Shown here: piece after piece, positions 1 to 5,115 of the stretch | Position numbering within the stretch: the first letter of the stretch is position 1 | Layout of the letters: each line of letters opens with the position of its first letter | Assembly: GCA_002369495.1 (NCBI GenBank) | Contig: DFFD01000162.1 | Coordinates: 1-5,625 of the forward strand | Reading direction: 5' to 3' | DNA length: 5,625 nucleotides | From: Lachnospiraceae bacterium UBA3785 | Lineage (GTDB): Bacteria; Bacillota; Clostridia; Lachnospirales; Lachnospiraceae | Program-made: the position numbers and the translations under genes | Notes under the pieces: generated by a model | The model's database searches: none | Told to the model about the DNA's origin: nothing | Seen by the model: only the letters and a program-made list of their open reading frames with translations

Positions 1-31
1 CCCCTCTGCGAAGAACCGTCCCCATATGTCG
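1..31. repeat. possible edge of an interspersed palindromic repeat
   Basis: These bases lie just beyond the response-regulator stop codon. Positions 13-23 read GAACCGTCCCC, which is GGGGACGGTTC on the minus strand. I recall this string as a recurrent core of REP-like intergenic repeats in Clostridia and other bacteria, some associated with Y1 (RAYT) transposases. Only one arm can be seen because the window ends here, so neither a palindrome nor a terminator can be shown. The repeat call rests on recognition of an 11-base string and is weak. Confidence 0.25.
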
Positions 32-739
32 TCACTTCACCTCAAACCGATACCCCTTCCCCCACACCGTCACAAGGTATGCGGGCACCTGAGGATCATC
101 CTCGATCTTCTTCCGGATCCTCCGGATGTGAACCATCACGGTATTGTTCGCGCTCAGGTAATAGGGCTCCTCCCAGACCGACTCGTAAATGTTGCCGATT
201 GTGAAAACCTTCCCGGGATGCTCCATAAACAGCTGCAGGATCTTGGACTCAAGCACCGTGAGCTCGATCTTCTCGCCCCTCTTCAGCACATAGTTCCCGG
301 TCCTGTGCATCTCAAGATCGCCCGCGATGACCGCATCGTCCGCCCCCGTCTCCTCCGGCCGGTCGTAGACGTTGCGCCGCCGGATGAGCGCGCGAACCCT
401 CGCGATCAGCTCGACATACGAAAACGGCTTCGTCAGGTAGTCATCGGCCCCGATCGTAAGCCCCAGCATCTTGTCGTAATCCCGCGACCGCGCGGTCAGA
501 AGGAGCACCGGCACGCTCGACTTCTTCCTGAGCTCCTCCAGAACGTCGAACCCGGAGATGCCCGGCAGCATGATATCAAGAACCACCAGCTCCGTCTGTG
601 CGTCAAACCGGACGAGCGCGTCCTCCCCGCTCGCCGCCTCCTCGACGAGGAACCCCTCAGCCTTCAGGATCACGCCGATCCCCTCGCGGATGTCCGCGTC
701 ATCCTCAACCAGCAGTATCTTGCTTTTCGGCTTCGTCAT
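32..739 (-). CDS. OmpR/PhoB-family response regulator
   Basis: This is a cytoplasmic DNA-binding response regulator of 235 residues, the usual length for the OmpR subfamily. The receiver domain spans about residues 6-120. It shows the acidic pocket E12-D13-D14, phospho-acceptor D55 in LVVLDIMLPG, the switch residue T82 in LLTAR and the conserved K104 in LTKPF. The winged-helix effector spans about 135-235 and ends in the typical VWGKGYRFEVK. The ATG is at 737-739, and a purine-rich GAGGGGGAG (744-752) lies 4 nt upstream inside the kinase gene. The start overlaps the kinase 3' end by 35 nt in another frame, so translational coupling is likely. The pair is surely HK and cognate RR. The specific regulon is unknown, although the repeats at 5035-5074 are the sort of site such a protein binds. 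The exact orthologue (VanR, CpxR or similar) cannot be named from the sequence. Confidence 0.96.
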   Translation of the reverse strand: MTKPKSKILLVEDDADIREGIGVILKAEGFLVEEAASGEDALVRFDAQTELVVLDIMLPGISGFDVLEELRKKSSVPVLLLTARSRDYDKMLGLTIGADDYLTKPFSYVELIARVRALIRRRNVYDRPEETGADDAVIAGDLEMHRTGNYVLKRGEKIELTVLESKILQLFMEHPGKVFTIGNIYESVWEEPYYLSANNTVMVHIRRIRKKIEDDPQVPAYLVTVWGKGYRFEVK

Positions 740-2036
740 GTTTCTCCCCCTCTTTCGGAAAATGAAGTTCCGTCACATACCTGCCCTCAGCTTCCTGCGT
801 AAAAAGCGCGCCTCCCATCGCTCTCATCATGATCGCGATGTTCTTCGTGCCGATCCCGGCACTCTCCCGCCCGTTCCCGAGCGGCGAGACCGCGTTTTCA
901 AAGCGGATGAGGATTTCATTTTCCGTCTCACGGACCGCAAGGAGCACCTCCTCCGCCCGGTCCGCATACTTCATAAAGTTCGAGACCAGATTATTCACGA
1001 TCCGGCCCAGATAATCGTAGTCGACAAGGACCGTCCCCTTAAGATCCTCCATCCCCCGGGCCGTCACGGAAAACCCTTTCTCCGCAAGAACCGCACAGAT
1101 TTCGGACAGATAGTCGGAAAATACAGCCCCCGCGCTCTCCCGGGAAAGCTCCCGGTCTTTCCCGGCGCTGCTGACCCGGAAATGCTCGAACATCCCGTCC
1201 GAAAGCTCCCGGATCTCCTCCGCCTTCCCGGCAGCCCTGTCAAGGTACTTCGTTCCGTCCTCTCTCTGCCGCTTCGCGATCTCAAGGTACGTGGTCAGAG
1301 CCGTGAGCGGTGTCCGAAGGTCGTGGGACATCCCGAGGACCAGCTTCTCCTCCGCCTCTCGCATCTCGGCCTCGCGGGTTTTGCGCGCTTTCAGCTCCGC
1401 CCGCATCCGGTCAAGATCCCGGGCGAGCTCCGCGATCTCGTCGTCCCCCTCAATGGTCACGTGCCCGTCGAAATCGCCGCGGCTGATCACGGCGACCTCC
1501 TTCTGCAGCTTCCGGATATAGTCGACATCCGCCTGCATGGTGCCGGAAAAATAGCCGATCCCGGCCAGGATCGCGATGAGAGCCGAAAGGAAGGTCAGGC
1601 CGACAACGAGAGCCGGATTGTCCGTTTTTCCAAAATAAACCAGCGCCTGCCCGTCCGCAAAGTCCGCTTCCACAGTCGTCTTTATCGTTGACGCATCATA
1701 ATCCCCGGAGCGAAAAAGACCGCCCCGGTCTCCCGTATAGAGAACGATCTCTCCCTCCCGTATAACCACCAGCTGGCGGAGGAAGTGTTCCGCCCGGAAG
1801 GCCTCCACGGCAGCATAGTCTTCCGCCGTCACCTCATTAAGGCGGATGTATTCCTCAAACTCCTGTTTCAGGCTCTCTCTCTTAAGATGGGCTCCTTCGC
1901 TTCCGACGGTCAGATAGTCAACCGCTTCTCTTCCGATGAGATAGATTGAAGCGAACACCAATATGGCAAAAAATGCGCTCTTAAAAAGTCTCTTTCTCGA
2001 CTTGGCCGCCAGCCCAGATCCGTTTTTCTTCTCCAT
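705..2036 (-). CDS. membrane sensor histidine kinase (HAMP, HisKA, HATPase)
   Basis: This 443-residue kinase autophosphorylates on histidine and passes phosphate to the adjacent regulator. A basic N-terminus is followed by TM1 (about 17-36), an extracytoplasmic sensor region of roughly 105 residues (37-141), TM2 (about 142-164), a HAMP linker (about 165-217) and a coiled stretch rich in Glu, Arg and Ala. The H-box MSHDLRTPLTAL has H238. The N-box NNLVSNFMKYA is at about 348-358. The G1 region is unusual, with FENAVS followed by PLGNGRESAGIGTKN. The usual DxGxG is missing, although GIGT resembles the G2 loop, as in some divergent Firmicute kinases. The ATG at 2034-2036 has AGGAAG (2044-2049) 7 nt upstream, and TM1 follows naturally, so this start is preferred. 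The kinase precedes the regulator, the reverse of the commonest Firmicute order. The inducing signal is unknown. The upstream region is occupied by the repeat element at 2086-2296. Confidence 0.94.
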   Translation of the reverse strand: MEKKNGSGLAAKSRKRLFKSAFFAILVFASIYLIGREAVDYLTVGSEGAHLKRESLKQEFEEYIRLNEVTAEDYAAVEAFRAEHFLRQLVVIREGEIVLYTGDRGGLFRSGDYDASTIKTTVEADFADGQALVYFGKTDNPALVVGLTFLSALIAILAGIGYFSGTMQADVDYIRKLQKEVAVISRGDFDGHVTIEGDDEIAELARDLDRMRAELKARKTREAEMREAEEKLVLGMSHDLRTPLTALTTYLEIAKRQREDGTKYLDRAAGKAEEIRELSDGMFEHFRVSSAGKDRELSRESAGAVFSDYLSEICAVLAEKGFSVTARGMEDLKGTVLVDYDYLGRIVNNLVSNFMKYADRAEEVLLAVRETENEILIRFENAVSPLGNGRESAGIGTKNIAIMMRAMGGALFTQEAEGRYVTELHFPKEGEKHDEAEKQDTAG

Positions 2037-2107
2037 GCCTATGCTTCCTGCACCGCTCCTTATCCGCCGCCTTCGCTTCGACCAAATATATCCACCTGTA
2101 CGGTTGC

Positions 2108-2165
2108 CATCCCAAGGTGATATTATGATGCGATTTTATAGCTATCATAATATCACCTTGGGATG
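2108..2165. repeat. perfect 22-bp inverted repeat, 14-nt loop
   Basis: Positions 2108-2129 are the exact reverse complement of 2144-2165, with a loop at 2130-2143. The outer half is CCCAAGGTGATA and the inner half is A/T-rich. A perfect 22-bp arm in non-coding DNA is far beyond chance and is the longest single stem in the branched element. There is no T-run immediately beyond either arm, so this is not a convincing intrinsic terminator. Confidence 0.88.
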
Positions 2166-2170
2166 AGCGA

Positions 2171-2252
2171 CCTACCCATATATGAGCAAAACGATTCGCG
2201 AAGCGAATCTTTAAGCACGCGAAGCGGGCGGTTTTGCGAATGTATGGGTAGG
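2171..2252. repeat. branched stem with GCGAAGCG mini-hairpins
   Basis: CCTACCCATA (2171-2180) pairs perfectly with TATGGGTAGG (2243-2252). After a small internal loop, GCAAAAC (2186-2192) pairs with GTTTTGC (2231-2237). Enclosed between them are GATTCGC-gaa-GCGAATC (2193-2209) and a shorter CGC-gaa-GCG (2218-2226). The two share the core CGCGAAGCG, which looks like an internal duplication. This forms the central branched arm of the element. Confidence 0.75.
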
Positions 2253-2278
2253 TTGGATGTCTGAAAGGACATCCAACC
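2251..2278. repeat. 11-bp hairpin near the right end of the element
   Basis: GGTTGGATGTC (2251-2261) is the exact reverse complement of GACATCCAACC (2268-2278), with a 6-nt loop. Its first two bases are shared with the end of the preceding stem, so in a full fold either that stem or this one loses two pairs. It ends two bases before the right terminal inverted repeat. Confidence 0.8.
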
Positions 2279-2297
2279 ATACAGGTGGAAATATATC

Positions 2298-2340
2298 GTA
2301 ACTGTTCAGCACCCCCATTCGCGGGGGGCTGAACGGTTAC
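2298..2340 (-). terminator. long hairpin, probable terminator of the ligase operon
   Basis: GTAACTGTTCAGC (2298-2310) pairs with GCTGAACGGTTAC (2328-2340) with one G-U pair. CCCCC (2312-2316) pairs with GGGGG (2323-2327), A2311 is bulged, and the loop is ATTCGC (2317-2322). The stem of about 18 pairs starts six bases after the ligase stop codon. The tract that follows on the minus strand is GATATATTTCC, not a clean U-run, so termination may be leaky or the hairpin may serve to stabilise the mRNA 3' end. The repeat element begins one to two bases beyond it. Confidence 0.65.
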
Positions 2341-2346
2341 ACTATA

Positions 2347-3660
2347 TCACAAACCCGGGGCCTTTTTCCACCTGTTCTCGACATACCTGCGCTTGCCGGA
2401 GGCCAGCACCGGGATCTCGTCGACAAAGACCGGCGTGATTGTTGCATTTTCCCCGAAATACGGGCGGATGCGGCCGAGGATGTCGTCGACGTCCATCTTA
2501 AACGGATCGCCGTTGAGCTCGAGCGTGTAGGTGTTCTCGGTCTCCTGGATGAACCGGAACTGCCGGACACCCTTGACATCCCAGAGATTGAGCGACAGGA
2601 TCATCGGCGTCAGGATGTTGCCCTTCGTGTCATAGATCATATCGCCCCTTCTCCCGTAGATCTCGGTCAGGAAAAGGCGGTAACGGTCCCCGCGCACCTC
2701 GCGCTTCGCTTTTGCCAGGTCACCCGTGTCGTAGCGGATGATCGGCATCGCACGGTTCCGAAGGTCCGTGATGACGATGCGGCCGAGCTCCCCGTCCTTA
2801 CAGGGCTCGTCGGAGTCCGTTTTCAGGATCTCGAAGTGGAAATTTTCGCTGTCAATATAATAGGAAGTCCCTTCCCGGGGCTGGATCCCCATGATCCCGT
2901 TCTCCTCGTTGGAGTACCAGGCCTGGACCGGGCAGGAAAACTGCTCCGCGAGGCGCTTTCTGGCTGCGGGCGGCATGCTCTCTGAGATCGGGATGATCGA
3001 GCGGATGCTGAAGCGGCTCGTATCCACATCGTTCCTGTCGATATAACGGGAAAGCTCCGCAAGAGAGGAGGCGTAGCCGATGAGGCATTTCACCTTCTTC
3101 TTTTTGAACATGTCCAGCATCTTCCTGATATCGGCATCCCCCAGACTCGAGGTCTCCACCATGATCATGTTTTCCGCAAAGAGGCGCAGCGCGCTCTTCT
3201 TAATTCCATGGACCCAGACGCGCAGGAAGCCCATCTTCATGCCGATGTAGTAACCCGCCATCGCGCCGAAGAAAATGCCGTCCGCCGTGTCGTGGTCAAT
3301 CTTGTCCCGGTCCTGGATGATCTGAAGCGGCGTCCCGGTCGAGCCGCTGGTGGACATCACGCGGCTCCCCTTCGCGTTCCGGTACTCGCTCGAAAGAAAT
3401 GCGTCGTACTGTCCCCGGTAGGTATCCTTGTTTACGACCGGCAGCCTCTCAAGCGGCGTATCTTCGGCAAAACCCTTATAGTAGCCGGTCGTTTTCACCG
3501 CGTGGCTGATGATCTCCTTAATCTTCCCGTCGGTCTCCCTGACGGAAGTTCCCTCGCGGTAACCCTTCCTGATCTCATCGTAATATTTCCTGACCTTCTC
3601 GCCCCGCAGGCTGTCCAGCAGGAAAAATGCAAACCATCTTCCTCTTTCGTCTAAAATCAT
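2347..3660 (-). CDS. PaaK/CapK-like adenylate-forming ligase
   Basis: This 437-residue cytoplasmic protein belongs to the ANL (adenylate-forming) superfamily, nearest to phenylacetate-CoA ligase/CapK-type proteins. The expected motifs appear in order: the phosphate-binding loop STSGSTGTPL (about 103-112), a YSNEENG segment (about 249-255) at the A5-like position, RYDTGD (309-314) for ATP ribose binding, GRRGDMIY (336-343) at the domain hinge, and ASGKRR (420-425) with the candidate catalytic K423. The length matches the family, and all core residues seem present, so it is probably active. Family chemistry is carboxylate + ATP to acyl-AMP, usually then to a CoA thioester. The true substrate is unknown, and many CapK relatives lie in capsule or surface-polymer loci. 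AGGAGGGAG lies just upstream of the ATG. Only 14 nt separate it from the preceding membrane-protein gene, so they are probably co-transcribed. Automatic labels such as phenylacetate-CoA ligase or F390 synthetase would overstate what is known. Confidence 0.9.
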   Translation of the reverse strand: MILDERGRWFAFFLLDSLRGEKVRKYYDEIRKGYREGTSVRETDGKIKEIISHAVKTTGYYKGFAEDTPLERLPVVNKDTYRGQYDAFLSSEYRNAKGSRVMSTSGSTGTPLQIIQDRDKIDHDTADGIFFGAMAGYYIGMKMGFLRVWVHGIKKSALRLFAENMIMVETSSLGDADIRKMLDMFKKKKVKCLIGYASSLAELSRYIDRNDVDTSRFSIRSIIPISESMPPAARKRLAEQFSCPVQAWYSNEENGIMGIQPREGTSYYIDSENFHFEILKTDSDEPCKDGELGRIVITDLRNRAMPIIRYDTGDLAKAKREVRGDRYRLFLTEIYGRRGDMIYDTKGNILTPMILSLNLWDVKGVRQFRFIQETENTYTLELNGDPFKMDVDDILGRIRPYFGENATITPVFVDEIPVLASGKRRYVENRWKKAPGL

Positions 3661-3674
3661 TACTCCCTCCTGTC

Positions 3675-4568
3675 TTATGCTGCCGCGCTCTTTTGTCCGG
3701 TCATTGAGCCTGCTTCCCTTCTCCGGATTTTGGCGTACAGATACGCTATGAGCAGCAGATGAATAATCGCTATCGGAACAGAATCAATAACAAGCGTGCC
3801 AATCATAAGCCGATTTAACGCCCGGTTCGGATTGGCTGCCTGATGGTAAAACAGGATATTCACATCATAGGGATGCGGAGGCGTATAACTGCACACAAAA
3901 CTGAAGAGAGTGCGTCCGCGGAGCAGGATTTCCAGAGCCGCGTCATAAAGCACCGCTGACCATACTGACCCGGTATACTCGGCTATCATGCTCAAAGCAG
4001 CCGCCCAGATTCCCAGGAAAGCCCACATGGCGATATCGAAAGCAGAGTCAAATCCGGCGTGTTCCAGCACCGTGACAAGAGCCCAAACGCCGATAAGGGC
4101 GGCAGGCAGGCTCATTCTTCTCCTCAGCGCACCGTAAAATATACCGGCATATATAACCGCCGGAAGGCCTGCCCCATTTATAAGATAGATTTTTACGTTC
4201 CTCCATACAGCCGACAGAACAGAAGAGACAAGCGATTTCCCGGCATGAACCGTCCAGTCACCCGGAAGGACCAGCAGCACAACCCCTGCGTAAATGGCTG
4301 CCGACAGGATCCCGACTATGAACCAGCGAAGCTTCGGAGCTCCGCCAAGGTAATAATCTTTGAGCTCAGCCTCAGCCAGCAGCCTTATATAGAGGATGAG
4401 CACGGCAATCGCAATTGCCTCCGGCACAAGGCACAGGACTAAATCCGAAAACCGGCTCTGGAGAAAGGCGTTGTTTAATGCCCAGCCGGTTATCTTATCT
4501 AAAAAGAGATATCCGACGACAAGACCGAATACGATATCGAGCGCCGCAGCCCCAAATTTCTTTCTCAT
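3675..4568 (-). CDS. polytopic membrane protein, degenerate CPBP/Abi-like
   Basis: This 297-residue integral membrane protein has seven or eight hydrophobic segments (roughly 8-23, 45-63, 83-101, 133-147, 155-168, 180-195 and 258-278, perhaps one near 203-216). The layout around GIFYGALRRRMS (142-153), VLEH (167-170) and AEYTGSVWSAVLYDA (196-210) resembles the core of CPBP (Abi/CAAX) intramembrane proteases. The glutamates and arginine of EExxxR are replaced by Y-A and Y, FxxxH keeps only H170, and the last histidine position is D209. It is therefore probably a non-catalytic relative. A distinctive segment HQAANPNRALNRLMIGT (242-258) precedes the last membrane span. The protein is paralogous to the partial gene at 5105-5625. 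AAGGGAG lies upstream of the ATG. It sits between the secreted SH3b-like gene and the ligase in one apparent operon. CPBP relatives often accompany peptide-immunity or surface-protein loci, but the role here is unknown. Confidence 0.85.
   Translation of the reverse strand: MRKKFGAAALDIVFGLVVGYLFLDKITGWALNNAFLQSRFSDLVLCLVPEAIAIAVLILYIRLLAEAELKDYYLGGAPKLRWFIVGILSAAIYAGVVLLVLPGDWTVHAGKSLVSSVLSAVWRNVKIYLINGAGLPAVIYAGIFYGALRRRMSLPAALIGVWALVTVLEHAGFDSAFDIAMWAFLGIWAAALSMIAEYTGSVWSAVLYDAALEILLRGRTLFSFVCSYTPPHPYDVNILFYHQAANPNRALNRLMIGTLVIDSVPIAIIHLLLIAYLYAKIRRREAGSMTGQKSAAA
3961..3988. repeat. near-identical 28-bp segment, copy 1 (paralogue duplication)
   Basis: This segment matches 5373-5400 at 26 of 28 bases. 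Both copies encode the AEYTGSVWSA region of the two membrane-protein paralogues in the same orientation, about 1.4 kb apart. It is the best preserved nucleotide trace of a tandem gene duplication. Confidence 0.8.
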
Positions 4569-4584
4569 GAATCTCCCTTCTTAC

Positions 4585-4607
4585 AAGGGCCCCTTCCGGG
4601 GCCCCTT
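4585..4607 (-). terminator. GC-rich intergenic hairpin, possible attenuator
   Basis: GGGCCCC (4587-4593) pairs with GGGGCCC (4598-4604) around a TTCC loop, and two A-T pairs are added beyond a bulged C. It lies between the SH3b-like stop codon and the membrane-protein start. In the direction of transcription it is preceded by an A-run but followed by CTTGTAAG, which is a poor U-tract. It probably acts as a partial terminator or processing/stability element that lowers expression of the two downstream genes relative to the secreted protein. Confidence 0.5.
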
Positions 4608-4620
4608 TTCCTCAGCGGTA

Positions 4621-4956
4621 TCACCAGCGCGGAGCCAGATACTCGGTCGACACATAGCAGTAATTTCCGCAGAAATTAACCATAGCCCATCCGTCTCCCA
4701 GATCACGGGCCTGAATATGCACGTTCGGGCAGACAGCGCCCCGGATATTGCCCGCGTCTGCAGTGGATCTCTCCGCCCGAATATTCAGATACTCCGGTGC
4801 GGTGCAGGTGTACCAGGAATACCCCCTTTCGAGAGGCAGCTCAGTACCCGATGCGCCGCCGGAAGCTGACTCTTCCGAGGCGAAGGCCATCCCGGCCGTT
4901 CCGAGCAGCATGAGTGCGGCAAGAAGCAGCGCGATTGTCGTTTTCGATTTTTTCAT
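4621..4956 (-). CDS. small secreted SH3b-like protein with four cysteines
   Basis: This 111-residue precursor begins with a clear Sec signal peptide: MKKSKTT, then a hydrophobic run (about 8-24), with a likely cleavage after AFA (27). There is no lipobox cysteine, so the product of about 84 residues is expected to be released. A short Ser/Gly/Glu linker (28-38) precedes a single bacterial SH3-like domain (about 56-107). Its hallmarks are YLNIRAERST, DGWAMVNF and GNYCYVSTEYLA, matching the LNVRxGPST...GWxKV...GYVSxxYL pattern of the family. SH3b domains commonly bind peptidoglycan or peptides, but no enzyme domain is attached. C51, C76, C96 and C100 could make two disulphides, which is unusual for this fold. 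AGGAGG (4964-4969) is 7 nt upstream of the ATG. The gene has its own promoter and heads the operon. A peptide toxin or signalling role cannot be excluded. Confidence 0.85.
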   Translation of the reverse strand: MKKSKTTIALLLAALMLLGTAGMAFASEESASGGASGTELPLERGYSWYTCTAPEYLNIRAERSTADAGNIRGAVCPNVHIQARDLGDGWAMVNFCGNYCYVSTEYLAPRW

Positions 4957-4997
4957 CTTCTAACCTCCTGATTAACATTTCTCTTTTGTCCGTTCGA

Positions 4998-5007
4998 AGT
5001 GATCACT
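4998..5007. promoter_or_regulatory. 10-bp perfect palindrome in the 5' leader
   Basis: AGTGATCACT is a perfect palindrome lying about 14-23 bases downstream of the proposed -10 hexamer, in the untranslated leader of the secreted-protein gene. Its position would suit an operator, but ten bases is short and there is no second copy, so this is only a candidate. Confidence 0.2.
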
Positions 5008-5020
5008 CCTGACAGCGACT

Positions 5021-5026
5021 ACTATA
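5021..5026 (-). promoter_or_regulatory. extended -10 of the SH3b operon promoter
   Basis: The minus strand reads TGCTATAGT, an extended -10 (TGn) joined to TATAGT, one base from TATAAT. At a 17-bp spacing the -35 would be GGGTTC (5044-5049), a very poor match to TTGACA. A strong -10 with no -35 is typical of an activator-dependent promoter, and the repeat array covers exactly this position. Transcription would start near 5014, giving a leader of about 58 nt. Confidence 0.6.
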
Positions 5027-5034
5027 GCAGATAG

Positions 5035-5074
5035 TTCTTACGGGAACCCTTAAGAAATTCTTACAAATTCTTAA
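5035..5074 (-). promoter_or_regulatory. tandem TAAGAATTT repeats, probable response-regulator site
   Basis: On the minus strand, in 10-base steps, this reads TTAAGAATTT (5065-5074), GTAAGAATTT (5055-5064) and CTTAAGGGTT (5045-5054), with another TAAGAA at 5035-5040. The first two units differ at one base. Direct repeats of about one helical turn just upstream of and over a weak -35 are the usual arrangement for OmpR/PhoB-family activators. The only such regulator in the window is the one at 32-739, an attractive but unproven partner. Confidence 0.55.
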
Positions 5075-5090
5075 ATCGTGCGCTAAGGCG

Positions 5091-5115
5091 AAAAAACGCC
5101 CGGATCACTCCGGGC
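5091..5115 (-). terminator. intrinsic terminator overlapping a stop codon
   Basis: On the minus strand GCCCGGA (5109-5115) pairs with TCCGGGC (5098-5104) around the loop GTGA (5105-5108), and a T6 run (5091-5096) follows after one base. The loop contains the TGA stop (5105-5107) of the membrane protein being terminated. It isolates that gene from the SH3b operon promoter immediately downstream. Confidence 0.88.

Larger units (their letters stand above)
2086..2296. mobile_element. MITE-like element made of nested inverted repeats
   Basis: The stretch between the kinase start and the ligase terminator holds no credible gene. Its ends are inverted repeats: TCCACCTGTA (2091-2100) pairs with TACAGGTGGA (2280-2289), and both are flanked by the direct repeat AATATA (2085-2090 and 2290-2295). 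Because AATATA is A/T-rich and partly self-complementary, it could instead extend the stem with a two-base bulge. Inside the ends are a 22-bp perfect hairpin (2108-2165), a 10-bp stem with inner stems (2171-2252) and an 11-bp hairpin (2251-2278). Together these give a cloverleaf-like fold on either strand. There is no transposase, so a non-autonomous miniature element moved in trans is the simplest reading. A structured RNA or regulatory leader for the kinase gene is the alternative. The inverted repeats are seen directly, and mobility is inferred. Confidence 0.5.

Noticed and set aside
558..1691. 377-codon open frame on the plus strand, antisense to the kinase
   Set aside because: It mirrors a well-supported kinase frame in G+C-rich DNA, lacks recognisable domains, and is rich in Arg, Pro and His as expected of an antisense shadow. 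The same applies to the 258-codon plus-strand frame over the response regulator.
1981..2280. 99-codon minus-strand frame running through the repeat element into the kinase start
   Set aside because: It consists largely of translated inverted repeats, overlaps the kinase N-terminus out of frame, and shows no family features.
2086..2296. CRISPR array or tRNA-like structure in the inverted-repeat region
   Set aside because: There are no regularly spaced direct repeats with spacers. The cloverleaf-like fold lacks tRNA dimensions and conserved T/D-loop sequences.
3208..3654. 148-codon plus-strand frame opposite the ligase
   Set aside because: It is antisense to a ligase with all adenylation motifs intact, with no supporting ribosome binding site or domain.
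4396..4869. 157-codon plus-strand frame across the SH3b and membrane-protein genes
   Set aside because: It spans two opposite-strand genes and a hairpin and has no domain. The minus-strand genes have signal peptide, domain and RBS evidence.
5001..5111. GATCACTCC occurring twice (5001-5009 and 5103-5111)
   Set aside because: One copy is explained by the terminator/stop codon and the other by the palindrome. Nine bases is too short to call a repeat.
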